DNA from: Streptomyces sp. XY006
GTDB taxonomy: Bacteria > Actinomycetota > Actinomycetes > Streptomycetales > Streptomycetaceae
Reading direction: 5' to 3'
NCBI RefSeq assembly: GCF_002237655.1
Contig: NZ_NOKT01000007.1
Location: 124,001-188,000 of the forward strand
DNA length: 64,000 bases
Part shown: one piece after another, positions 1 to 7,332 of the stretch
How the letters are laid out: every line of letters starts with the position of its first letter
Position numbering within the stretch: the first letter of the stretch is position 1
Notes under the pieces: model-generated
Databases searched by the model: none
Told to the model about the DNA's origin: nothing
Seen by the model: only the letters and a program-made list of their open reading frames with translations
Translations under genes and position numbers: made by a program

Positions 1-451
1 GGAAGTCGAGGGTGGGGAGTGCGCATGCCAAGCCGGGCTCGGGGACAAGGGCGCGACGGCAGTCCGAGCACGGGCGCTGCCCGGCGCCGAGGTGCGCCTT
101 GTAGCCGTCGAGGGTTCCCTGGATGCCGCCGGGGAAGCAGGCGAGGGAGCGTGCCCTCTCTTCAGCGCGGATCCGACGCCGCGCCGTGGCACAGGACTCG
201 CATACGGGTTCGCCTGCGTGGCGGTGCGCTCCGTACCCGGCGATCGTCCCGGTGCGCCCCTGGGGGTAGCCAGGGGTGGGTTTTGCGCAGGCAGGGGTAA
301 CGTAGGTCATGTCGATCTGCTCTCTCAGGTCGGCCATGCCCCGGGGGTGTTCCAGCACCCGCCGGGGTCCATTGTTGATACGTCCGATTCTACCGTTTCC
401 GCAGGTCAAAGCCCTTACGGAGCGGCCGAGTTGGGGCGTGATGATGCTCAT
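1..451 (-). CDS. Cys-rich mini-zinc protein (partial, runs off left edge)
   Basis: An open frame with no stop runs from the ATGA overlap with the portal gene (ATG at 451) past position 1. An internal ATG at 310, after a GAGAG-like ribosome site, is an alternative and perhaps better start. The protein holds two copies of a pattern G-T-x2-G-Y-x2-H-x3-G-x3-C-x2-C (GTIAGYGAHRHAGEPVCESC, then GTLDGYKAH with PCSDC), a motif common in small actinophage proteins and probably zinc-binding. No specific function is recognisable. Confidence 0.6.
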   Translation of the reverse strand, partial: MSIITPQLGRSVRALTCGNGRIGRINNGPRRVLEHPRGMADLREQIDMTYVTPACAKPTPGYPQGRTGTIAGYGAHRHAGEPVCESCATARRRIRAEERARSLACFPGGIQGTLDGYKAHLGAGQRPCSDCRRALVPEPGLACALPTLDF

Positions 452-2133
452 GCGTCACCGCCCTGACGCCGCTTGACCACACGGCACCTGCACTCGTTGC
501 CGTACTCCGCACCAGTGCAGTGCACGTAGCCGGAGCCGCCCGGGTAGTCCTTGAAGGCCGCGGCGCGGTTGCGGTAGAGCTGGCCGTCGTTGTCCCGGCA
601 GGGCTGGCAGGTGTTGTCGTCGATGACCGCGACCGCCTGCCACCGCATGGCCGCCTCGATGTCCTCACCAGCAAGCCCGGCCACGGTCTCCGACCACGTG
701 TCCGTCGGCTCCGGTGCAGGGTCGTCCTCGGCGGGCGCGGCGTCGGGCTTCGCCGGGGTCCGGCCGCGGCGGGCGAGCTGCGCCGGCGGCGGCACGTTGA
801 GGTCGAGCCCGGCGCCGGCGCGGTTGAGGATGTCGCGGGCCTCTTCCCAGGTGAGCACGGTGTCGACGCCGAGGTAGATTGACTGGATCATGTCGCCCAG
901 CTCGCGCGGGCTGATGCTGCCGTCGCCGCCTTGCGCGGCCGCGGCTGGCATCTCCGGCAGGCCGACCGCGGACAGGATGCCCTCCGGCGCCCACATACCG
1001 GTCTCGGCGAGCGCCTTCGCCGCGTTCGCCCGGGCAGTCAGCGTGGCGGCCTCGGTCTCCGGGTCGGGCGGCGTCGGGTTCTCGTAGTCGAACTCCAGGC
1101 CTTCCGCGGCGCGGCCGAACATCGGCAGGAGCTCGTGGTTGAGGGCGGCCTTGATGCGCTCCAGGCGCGGGATGGTCTGCTGCTCCGCGAACCACGCCTT
1201 CGCCGCGAGGGCGCTCGCACGGTTGATGTCCTCGAAGTCACCGATCGCGGACTTGCTGATGCCGTAGGCCTCGCGGATCTTGTCGGCGGTGGCGCCGCGC
1301 AGCTCGACGAACTGCATGTCGCGCTGGCTGATGGTGCGGTCGATCCACTTGCCCTTCTCCAGGATCGCCACGCGGTGGGCGTTCGCGACGCCCTTGTGCT
1401 GATCGGCCCAGCGTTCCCGCAGTTCGTCGAACTGTGAGTCGGACAGGTACTCGTCGAACTGAAGAATGCCGCCCGGCTGCGCGCTGTTGATGAAGAACGC
1501 GCGGCTCCATTCGGCGGCGTACCGGCTGGTGTCGAGGTCCGGGAGGATCGACAGCACCGGGCTGAGCCCGCGGTACGGGTCGAGCGGGTTCGGCCGGCGC
1601 AGCTGGATGACCTCGTTGAGCTCCAGCGGGATCTGCTCGCCGTCGGGCGACGTGTAGACGTAGCCCTTGAGGAACGTCTCGGGGTCCGGGACGGGGGTGA
1701 TGCGGTCGGGTCGGACGGGCCACATCTCCAGCGGGATGTTCACGCCGGGGTGGCGGGCAATGACCCACCAGGTCTCGCCAGTGAGGTCGTAGTGCTGGGT
1801 GGAGGACTCGACGAACTCCTGCCGCGGCATGAACTTGTTCGGGGCGTTCCATAGGTCGAGCGCGGCGTGGGAGGTGACCTCGGTCCGGTCCTCCGGGCGG
1901 CCGCTCTTGGCCTTGCGGTAGAGCTTCCAGTCGACCAGCGCGGTGGCGTTGCTGGTGCGGTCGACGATCGCGAACAGGGTGCCGACCGCGGACATGGCGC
2001 GCATCTGGCCCTCGGCGGACCGGTTGCTGCCGAAGAGGCGGCCGTGTGACTGGGCGCGGGAGGCGAAGGGGACGGGTGTGGTGGTGGCCGTGCGCGCGGC
2101 GTTCGACAGCGCGCCGAGGAGGGTTCTGGCCAC
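448..2133 (-). CDS. Phage portal protein with C-terminal MuF-like region
   Basis: The 561-residue protein matches the phage portal family over roughly residues 40-400, for example the stretch ending RPNPLDPYRGLSPV and the AYGISKSAIGDF segment. Portals form the dodecameric DNA gate at the capsid vertex and dock the terminase. After a Pro/Ala-rich linker (about 440-490), residues 500-555 hold DDNTCQPCRDNDGQLY and ECRCRVVKRR. This Cys-rich signature is usually found at the end of a separate MuF head-morphogenesis protein, so portal and minor-head functions look partly fused here. The gene lies directly downstream of the terminase genes, the normal packaging order. Confidence 0.9.
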   Translation of the reverse strand: MARTLLGALSNAARTATTTPVPFASRAQSHGRLFGSNRSAEGQMRAMSAVGTLFAIVDRTSNATALVDWKLYRKAKSGRPEDRTEVTSHAALDLWNAPNKFMPRQEFVESSTQHYDLTGETWWVIARHPGVNIPLEMWPVRPDRITPVPDPETFLKGYVYTSPDGEQIPLELNEVIQLRRPNPLDPYRGLSPVLSILPDLDTSRYAAEWSRAFFINSAQPGGILQFDEYLSDSQFDELRERWADQHKGVANAHRVAILEKGKWIDRTISQRDMQFVELRGATADKIREAYGISKSAIGDFEDINRASALAAKAWFAEQQTIPRLERIKAALNHELLPMFGRAAEGLEFDYENPTPPDPETEAATLTARANAAKALAETGMWAPEGILSAVGLPEMPAAAAQGGDGSISPRELGDMIQSIYLGVDTVLTWEEARDILNRAGAGLDLNVPPPAQLARRGRTPAKPDAAPAEDDPAPEPTDTWSETVAGLAGEDIEAAMRWQAVAVIDDNTCQPCRDNDGQLYRNRAAAFKDYPGGSGYVHCTGAEYGNECRCRVVKRRQGGDA

Positions 2134-2149
2134 CTACCCCTCCTCTGTG

Positions 2150-2350
2150 TCAGGTGCCGCCGTAGACCCGCCAGTTCAGGACGAAGCAGCCGACACCGGC
2201 AGCGACGAGACCAGCGATCAGGTGCCACACCATGGCAGCACCGGACAACAGAATGATCCCAGTCATGTCAAGCAGGATCGGCATACTCTTATTCAAGGCT
2301 TGCATCCACCTGCGTACACGCGCCTTGACCTGCACCCTCACGTTCTTCAC
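2150..2350 (-). CDS. Small two-helix membrane protein
   Basis: A 66-residue basic protein with two hydrophobic helices (MTGIILLSGAAMVWHLIAGL and the following LVAAGVGCFVLNW) sits between the large terminase and the portal. It has no recognisable domain. Position and strand place it in the packaging operon. A role at the membrane is inferred only from hydrophobicity. Confidence 0.6.
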   Translation of the reverse strand: MKNVRVQVKARVRRWMQALNKSMPILLDMTGIILLSGAAMVWHLIAGLVAAGVGCFVLNWRVYGGT

Positions 2351-2395
2351 GACAACCTCGTCCCCTCGGCGGCGGCTTGTAGGTTCACGACAGTC

Positions 2396-3709
2396 TCACA
2401 GCCAGCGCACCCGAGGACGGCCACCGAGGTCCCGGGCGGCGACCATGTACCGGGCGGCATCCATGCTGTGGTCGTTCTCCTTCACCGGCTCCTCCTTCAG
2501 CCCGGTCTGGTTGCCGGGCTTGACGGCCCAGACGTAACCGAGGACTTCCTCAGCGAGGCCGATGGGGAGGGCGGCGGCGTCCATCTCGGGGTCGCGTTCG
2601 AGGAGCGCGTCACGGAACACGAACAGCCGCGGCCGGCCGTCGCCCTGCTCCTTGAGGCGGGCGCCGAAGGCCTGGATCCCGTCGGACACGGTCTTGTGTG
2701 CGGCTTGGGTGCCCATGCCGAGCTTCCGCTCCAGCGTGGCGCGGTCTTCGGCGTCGTGGTCGGTGATGATGGCGCGCGGCCGCGGATGCCCGGCGAGGAG
2801 CCGGTCACGGATCACCTCGGCATGGTCCTCGACGAGCATGCGGGTGCGCACCCACTCACGCACGAGGTACAGCCGGCCGTCGGGGTCCTCGGCCCACATC
2901 TGGGCGACGAAGGGGTTCGTGAAGCCGAAGTCCACGGTCACGAACCGAGGCCACGCTTCGGGGACATCGAACGGCTCGATGACGTGCACGGCGTCGGACC
3001 AGCCCTCGTAGACAAGGCCTTCGGCGGCGGCCCAGATGCCGTCCCGGAAGCGGAGGCGGCGGACACCAGTGAGGGCGTCGAGCTTGGCCATGTAGTCCAC
3101 GCCCCGCCCCGTCAGGCTGCCGTCGGCGTTGACGTAGAGGGGGTTATCGCGGTGCAGGCTGTTCAGCATGCGCATGGTGCCGTCGTCACACCGCTGCTTG
3201 ATCCAGTGCTTCGGATGGTCCGGGTTGCACGCGAGGATGACCTGCCGGTACGTGTCCGCGTTGCCCCGGAGTCGGGTGATGAGGGTCTCCAGCGCCTTGA
3301 GGCTGATCTGCGTGGCCTCGTCGATGTAGATCCTGCTGAACTCCGTGGACAGGAACTTCTCGGGCCGGTCGAGCCCACCGACCAGGATCTCCGCCCCGTT
3401 GGCGAACTGGTAGGCAGCCGGCTTTCGGGGGCTGCCGCCGAACCACTTGACGACGCCCTCGGCGAGCGCGGCGGTGGCGACCTGCTGCTCGAACGTCACC
3501 AGGGTGGATCCGGTGAGGGAGGCGTGGGTCTGGCGGACGATCAGGCTGCGGCAGTTCGGCACCATCAGCGAGGTGTAGAACGCCTTCTGCAGCATCGCCA
3601 GGGACTTGCCCGTACCCGCGGGGCCGGCGATGCAGATCTCCTGATCGCGCGCGCCCAGCAGGGTCTTGGCGGCGCCGCGCGGTTCGTACCGCACGACCGT
3701 CGCGGTCAC
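2396..3709 (-). CDS. Terminase large subunit
   Basis: This is the ATP-driven DNA packaging motor with a nuclease domain, 437 residues. Walker A is GPAGTGKS (29-36) and Walker B with the catalytic Glu is RIYIDEAT (126-133). The RNase H-like nuclease half shows VTVDFGFTNPF, ITDHDAED and NDHSMDAARY, giving the acidic residues that bind metal. Length is normal for the family. The ATG overlaps the stop of the small subunit (ATGA), so the two are translationally coupled. I found no in-frame TTA codon, unlike the TTA-controlled terminases reported for some Streptomyces phages. Confidence 0.96.
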   Translation of the reverse strand: MTATVVRYEPRGAAKTLLGARDQEICIAGPAGTGKSLAMLQKAFYTSLMVPNCRSLIVRQTHASLTGSTLVTFEQQVATAALAEGVVKWFGGSPRKPAAYQFANGAEILVGGLDRPEKFLSTEFSRIYIDEATQISLKALETLITRLRGNADTYRQVILACNPDHPKHWIKQRCDDGTMRMLNSLHRDNPLYVNADGSLTGRGVDYMAKLDALTGVRRLRFRDGIWAAAEGLVYEGWSDAVHVIEPFDVPEAWPRFVTVDFGFTNPFVAQMWAEDPDGRLYLVREWVRTRMLVEDHAEVIRDRLLAGHPRPRAIITDHDAEDRATLERKLGMGTQAAHKTVSDGIQAFGARLKEQGDGRPRLFVFRDALLERDPEMDAAALPIGLAEEVLGYVWAVKPGNQTGLKEEPVKENDHSMDAARYMVAARDLGGRPRVRWL

Positions 3710-4248
3710 ACGAGGTCCTGCGGGTCGACTCCCACGATCTCGAACTTCACGCCACCGGAGTGCTCGACCTTGGCGGGCTGCTTGAGGCCGTTGAGGTTCT
3801 GGTACTGGTCGCGGATGCGGAGCGCAGTCTGGATGGCTTGGAGGCGCGGTCCGTCGTCCAGGAGGGGTTGGCCGTCTTCGCCGCAGACGACGCGGCCGTG
3901 GGAGACCATGACGTGGTTCCGCTCGATGATCTCCATTGCCATGACGTACAGGGCGTCGAGCTCTTCAGATTCGACCTGCCGGAGCTTGGTCACGGCAGGC
4001 AGGGCGACGTCGCGCTTCGCGGCCTGGATGCCGCGCCAGGCCTGGGAGCGGTCGTAGTAGCCGAACCGGTCTGCGATTTCTTGGTAGGTGCAGCGGTGTT
4101 CGGCCCAGTATTCGGCGGCGGCGGCGTCGCGGCGGACGTTGTCCATGCTGCGGACGAAGCGGTTCTTGCCGTCGCGGGGCCGCTCCAGGTGTTCGCGCTC
4201 GCTGGGGCTGTCCGGCTGGGCGTTGGGGGGCGGCTCGTTGGCGGTCAC
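3706..4248 (-). CDS. Terminase small subunit (HTH)
   Basis: The 180-residue protein has a charged N-terminus and an HTH near residues 45-75 (EHRCTYQEIADRFGYYDRSQ). A helical segment follows, then the tail KPAKVEHSGGVKFEIVGVDP, which is typical of actinophage small terminases. It would recognise the packaging site and load the large subunit, whose gene starts inside its stop codon. It is the first gene of the packaging operon, with a strong terminator about 100 nt upstream separating it from the preceding genes. Confidence 0.85.
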   Translation of the reverse strand: MTANEPPPNAQPDSPSEREHLERPRDGKNRFVRSMDNVRRDAAAAEYWAEHRCTYQEIADRFGYYDRSQAWRGIQAAKRDVALPAVTKLRQVESEELDALYVMAMEIIERNHVMVSHGRVVCGEDGQPLLDDGPRLQAIQTALRIRDQYQNLNGLKQPAKVEHSGGVKFEIVGVDPQDLV

Positions 4249-4344
4249 GGCGTTCCCTCCCTGGTGGTGGTGTTACTGGTTGGCGTGCTTTGATGGTAAC
4301 GATGCGTGCAACCGGGGTGGCGGCTCAGAGGGCGCGCGCAGGGA

Positions 4345-4380
4345 GAAGCCCCACCGCGTCGGGCGTCGCGGTGGGGCTTC
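4345..4380. terminator. 14-bp perfect hairpin terminator
   Basis: A perfect 14-bp inverted repeat (GAAGCCCCACCGCG at 4345-4358 and its complement at 4367-4380) closes an 8-nt loop. It separates the gene ending at 4395 from the packaging operon and could insulate late from early transcription. Confidence 0.8.
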
Positions 4381-4394
4381 GGCCGTGCTCGGGG

Positions 4395-4604
4395 TCAAGC
4401 GTGCGGGATCTCGTCGGCGTGCACAGTCTCGAAGTGCCACCAACGGCCCTCCGCCCACTGCATGACCTTGGCCGTGTCCGCTCCGGAGCGGAGCGCGGCT
4501 CGCACGTGCGCGAACGCCTTGGCCTCGCTGGTGTGCGGGACCTCGGCCAGTTGGATCCCGTTCTGGGTGAGGATCACGCGCCACGGTTCGCGGGGCTTGT
4601 TCAC
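4395..4604 (-). CDS. Small hypothetical protein
   Basis: A GTG start at 4604 follows a good ribosome site (AAAGGAAC); upstream in-frame ATGs lack one. The 69-residue product (N-terminus VNKPREPWRV, C-terminus HFETVHADEIPHA) is a compact alpha/beta-like protein ending just before the terminator hairpin. Similar short proteins occur in Streptomyces elements. No function is assignable. Confidence 0.65.
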   Translation of the reverse strand: MNKPREPWRVILTQNGIQLAEVPHTSEAKAFAHVRAALRSGADTAKVMQWAEGRWWHFETVHADEIPHA

Positions 4605-4648
4605 GGCGGGTTCCTTTCGGTGGCGGTGGGTTGAGCGTATGGCGGGGG

Positions 4649-4981
4649 TCAAGCGGTGCGGGCGTAGGCGATGGCCTTCGCGAGCATGTCGGGCACCTCG
4701 TCCGGGCCGTCGCCAACCCAGCCGGCCAGCGGGCACCAGATCTTCGGAGCCTCGCCCGGCTCGTAGTCGCGGTCGGTGTCGTCGGGCTCGGGGATGCGGA
4801 AGGTCTCGACGGCGTAGGGCGCCCAGCGGTTGGTGGGCTCCTCGGTGGCGACGATGAAGATGGTGCCGACTCGGCGGACGTTCGTGATGCGGGCGCTGGT
4901 GATCCCGGCGGAGGCGAGTGCGCGGCGGGCGATGGACTCGCGGAGGTGGGCGATGCGGGCGGTGCGGGCGGTGGCGTTCAC
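4649..4981 (-). CDS. Hypothetical protein
   Basis: The 110-residue protein has a basic helical N-terminus (ARIAHLRESIARRALASAG), a beta-rich centre (GTIFIVATEE) and a C-terminal helix. Codon use is typical of the block. There is no recognised domain. It is co-directional with its neighbours. Confidence 0.65.
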   Translation of the reverse strand: MNATARTARIAHLRESIARRALASAGITSARITNVRRVGTIFIVATEEPTNRWAPYAVETFRIPEPDDTDRDYEPGEAPKIWCPLAGWVGDGPDEVPDMLAKAIAYARTA

Positions 4982-5020
4982 GGTGGGGCTCCGATCTCGG
5001 GGTGGTGCGCGGGCGGTCGG

Positions 5021-5410
5021 TCAGGCCGCGAGAGCGTCGGCGAGGAGCTCGACGCGGGCGACGGCGGGGCAGTCGACGGGGTACAGCACGGTCACGGTGG
5101 CGAGGCCGTGGGCGGGGCGGGTCTTGGGCTCGTCGGCGGCCGGCCGGGCGACGGTGTAGGTGCTGCGGTGAACGGTGTAGGTCTGGATGCGGTCGAGGCG
5201 GAAGGAGCGCATCTCCTGGGTGTCGCGGTCGGCGGCGCGGAGGACGATGTCGCCAGCAGTGGTGACGAGGATGTCGGCGATCTCGATGGTGCGGATGGTC
5301 TCCGACCCGTCGGCCTTGATGTAGGTGATGGTGACGGGGTGCTTGGCGTCGAGGGCCTTGATGAGGCGGGTGAGGGTGTGGGTGGTGGTCTCGCGGTTGG
5401 TGTGCCTCAT
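5021..5410 (-). CDS. WYL-domain-like protein
   Basis: Starting at ATG 5410 after a GGGGGA ribosome site, the 129-residue product resembles a stand-alone WYL domain: PVTITYIKADGSETIRTIEI, then IVLRAADRDTQEMRSFRLDR and IQTYTVHR. WYL domains bind ligands or nucleic acid and occur in regulators of phages and defence loci. No HTH is attached. It is transcribed divergently from the HTH gene at 5524 across a dyad-rich promoter, so the two may form a small regulatory switch. Confidence 0.7.
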   Translation of the reverse strand: MRHTNRETTTHTLTRLIKALDAKHPVTITYIKADGSETIRTIEIADILVTTAGDIVLRAADRDTQEMRSFRLDRIQTYTVHRSTYTVARPAADEPKTRPAHGLATVTVLYPVDCPAVARVELLADALAA

Positions 5411-5523
5411 CGGGTCCCCCTCGTTCGTGGTGATGACTCCAGCATGAGGCCTACGTGTAGCCCTGTCAATAGGGCTATGCGTAGCTCTTACGGTAGGGCT
5501 ACCCGTTGTGTCAGACTGGGGCC
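5411..5523. promoter_or_regulatory. Divergent promoter with TAGCCCT/AGGGCTA operator repeats
   Basis: On the minus strand TTGACA (5469-5464), a 17-nt spacer and CATGCT (5446-5441) form a good -35/-10 pair for the WYL gene. Around the -35 are TAGCCCT (5458-5464) facing AGGGCTA (5471-5477), then GTAGCTCT (5481-5488) and GTAGGGCTAC (5493-5502), so a repressor could block both directions. The 12-mer TAGCCCTGTCAA at 5458-5469 recurs at 31618-31629 in the immunity region. Confidence 0.65.
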
Positions 5524-5799
5524 ATGCCCAAGGACTACGAGCCACCCCGAGACGCCGCCGACACGTTCGCCCGCTACAAGGCCCACTACGAGGGTGAGCG
5601 CGCACTGAAGCCGGAGATGCTGGAGTACGCCGACCGCGAGCTGAAGGCGGGCGCCACGGTCGGTCAGCTCGCCGCGTGGACCGGGCTCACGCCCGAGGTG
5701 TTCCGCCGCCGCGCCCGCGCCCTCGGTGTCGAGCGGAAGAGGCCCCCGACGGTGGGCAAGCTCGCACGCCCAGCGAGCAGCGAGGAGAAGACCGCATGA
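5524..5799 (+). CDS. Putative HTH regulator
   Basis: The 91-residue protein begins MPKDYEPPRDAADTF at ATG 5524; a GTG at 5509 is an in-frame alternative. An HTH-like segment ATVGQLAAWTGLTPEVFRRR lies at about residues 46-65. It heads a three-gene rightward operon with ATGA overlaps, and the operator dyads lie directly upstream, suggesting autoregulation. A DNA-binding role is inferred from the HTH and context. Confidence 0.65.
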   Translation: MPKDYEPPRDAADTFARYKAHYEGERALKPEMLEYADRELKAGATVGQLAAWTGLTPEVFRRRARALGVERKRPPTVGKLARPASSEEKTA

Positions 5800-5939
5800 G
5801 CGCGGCCGCCACCCACGCTCAGCACCTGGAACACCAGAGCGGTGACTGGCTGGCCGACTACCTCGACTGGAAGGCCGACAACGGCATGTGGGATGACGGC
5901 ACGGGCCCGGTGCGCCCGGACGAGGAGCCCAGCACATGA
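5796..5939 (+). CDS. Small hypothetical protein
   Basis: The 47-residue acidic protein (SGDWLADYLDWKADNGMW in its centre) starts with an ATG overlapping the preceding stop (ATGA), and its own stop overlaps the next ATG. The tight coupling supports it as a real gene of the rightward operon. Function unknown. Confidence 0.6.
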   Translation: MSAAATHAQHLEHQSGDWLADYLDWKADNGMWDDGTGPVRPDEEPST

Positions 5940-6160
5940 GCGAGCCGAAGCTCTACACCCCCGCCACCGGCGTGCAGGATCGCGAGTCATTCCGCGCCAT
6001 GCTCGCCCGACTCGACATCGACAGCCGCCTCACCACCGACTCCAGCGGCGAACAGACCGTTGCCCTCGACCGGGCCGGGATGGAGCAGCTGGCCGCATGG
6101 TTCGCCGACCAGGGGGACGCGGCCCAGGCTGACGCGATCCGGCGCGCGCTCGACGCCTGA
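5936..6160 (+). CDS. Hypothetical protein
   Basis: The 74-residue protein MSEPKLYTPATGVQDRE... is predicted mostly helical, with MEQLAAWFADQGDAAQADAI near its C-terminus. It is the last gene of the rightward trio and is followed within 18 nt by a terminator hairpin. No recognised domain. Confidence 0.6.
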   Translation: MSEPKLYTPATGVQDRESFRAMLARLDIDSRLTTDSSGEQTVALDRAGMEQLAAWFADQGDAAQADAIRRALDA

Positions 6161-6177
6161 GCCCACCGCATGACGAT

Positions 6178-6204
6178 GGCCCCGCCCGGTTCCGGTGCGG
6201 GGCC
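6178..6204. terminator. Hairpin terminator after 5524-6160 operon
   Basis: GGCCCCGC (6178-6185) pairs with GCGGGGCC (6197-6204), and an inner CCGG...CCGG can extend the stem. It lies 18 nt past the stop at 6160. Confidence 0.7.
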
Positions 6205-6350
6205 TCTCGCTGTACGGGCGCGGCAGTCGTGCGGGGGAGGCAGGGACGTATCCCCCGCCCGGACGTGCAGGTCACGGGCCGCACGACTGCCGCTGCACAG
6301 GACGCTACGCCCCACCCGCCGCGCCTGTCACTACCCCCGAACGGGTGACG

Positions 6351-6764
6351 TCACGGCGCTGCGGCGGCGCTCTCCATCGCCCGGCGCAGCGCGTCCCCAA
6401 CAAGCTTGTCCGCCTCCGGGCTCTCCCAGTACTCAGCGATCACCTCGCCCGTGATCCGCTCCAACGTCACCTGATCCACGCCGAGGCACTCGGGAGGCGG
6501 GGGCATCGGAGAGATTTCGCTGCCGGCGGTGGCGGCTTCGGTGGCTTCGTGGAGGTTCTCGGTGAGCGCGGCCTTGCACGAGCCGGGGGTTGCGGTGGTG
6601 GTGTCGTCGTCGAGCCACACGCCGAGCCCGCCGCCGATGGCGAACGCGGCGATCGCGGCGCCGGCGGTCCAGGCGGTGAACCGGCCCCAGCGTGGCGGCC
6701 GCGGCGGTGCGGGCGGCCGCGGCGGTGCGGGCGGTGGCGGCGGGTAGTGCGGTGGCTGGTTCAC
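6351..6764 (-). CDS. Proline-rich membrane-anchored protein
   Basis: A GTG start at 6764 follows GGGGGA. The 137-residue product has an N-terminal proline run with PPR repeats (about residues 5-33), one transmembrane helix (FTAWTAGAAIAAFAIGGGLG) and an exported or periplasmic C-terminal domain of about 80 residues containing two Cys and the tail MESAAAAP. It may belong with the nearby FtsK/Spd-like membrane genes. Molecular function unknown. Confidence 0.6.
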   Translation of the reverse strand: MNQPPHYPPPPPAPPRPPAPPRPPRWGRFTAWTAGAAIAAFAIGGGLGVWLDDDTTTATPGSCKAALTENLHEATEAATAGSEISPMPPPPECLGVDQVTLERITGEVIAEYWESPEADKLVGDALRRAMESAAAAP

Positions 6765-6903
6765 GGGTCCCCCACGAGGCTCGGTGTGCTGGCGTGCATC
6801 ATCCGTCTGCGTGAACGACCCGTGAAGGCGCTGTCGCCGTTCTGTGACCCGAATCCACTCGAACCGGTAGCCGGGCCTATCTGGTAACGGCACACTGACG
6901 ACC

Positions 6904-7086
6904 ATGGACGACGTGGTGTACATGGTGCGCGGCGGCACCCGAGAGGCCTGCCAGCGCGAGCTCGACCGCCTGTGTGAACTCCTCGGCGCCCGCCCGACGA
7001 TGCGGCCCACGGACGGCACCGGCCGCGGCTGGGTCGCCCGCGCTGTCCCCGTGCCGGCGGCTGCCGTCGAGCCGGCCGAGCAGTAG
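6904..7086 (+). CDS. Small hypothetical protein
   Basis: The 60-residue protein MDDVVYMVRGGTREACQREL... is divergent from the proline-rich gene. Upstream, TATCTG around 6878 is a possible -10, but no strong ribosome site is seen. A terminator hairpin follows its stop closely, which supports a real transcript. No function assigned. Confidence 0.5.
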   Translation: MDDVVYMVRGGTREACQRELDRLCELLGARPTMRPTDGTGRGWVARAVPVPAAAVEPAEQ

Positions 7087-7099
7087 CCGGGCATGCGCA

Positions 7100-7133
7100 G
7101 GCCCCACTGCCCTGGGGGGATAGCAGTGGGGCC
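7100..7133. terminator. 11-bp hairpin terminator
   Basis: GGCCCCACTGC (7100-7110) and its exact complement (7123-7133) flank a 12-nt loop, 14 nt after the stop of the rightward gene. Confidence 0.75.
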
Positions 7134-7201
7134 GGGTGCGCGGTGCCTGACGCGATTCTCAGTGTCGCAGCGCTGTCAACTCGCCTTCCAGGGTCGCTGG
7201 G

Positions 7202-7332
7202 CGGGTCCCCTGGGCGGTCCCCTGAAGCTGGTACACCCCTCCCCCGAGCCGCCTCGGATGCAGCGCCAGGGAAGGGGGCAGGGGACCCGGCCAATGGCTG
7301 GTTGACCTGCGAAGTCTCCCGGTTCAGGGGAC
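7202..7332. repeat. Interleaved inverted repeats at 3' end of translocase gene
   Basis: CGGGTCCCCTG (7202-7212) is the exact complement of 7279-7289, and GTCCCCTGAA (7217-7226) of 7323-7332, so the two inverted repeats interlock. The second arm enters the last codons of the FtsK-like gene. A GACCCGGC octamer sits at 7284-7291. In Streptomyces plasmids the cis-acting transfer locus (clt) lies in this position relative to traB, so a clt-like role is possible but unproven. Confidence 0.45.

Noticed and set aside
2396..3709. Search for a TTA (bldA-dependent) codon in the terminase, as reported for some Streptomyces phages
   Set aside because: Reading the minus-strand frame I found no in-frame TTA in the terminase, and the TAA/TTA strings I checked elsewhere in the element are out of frame or intergenic.
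7141..7200. TTGACA on the minus strand at about 7176 as a promoter
   Set aside because: No reasonable -10 at 16-18 nt, and the downstream minus-strand gene is 400 nt away with an opposing gene between.
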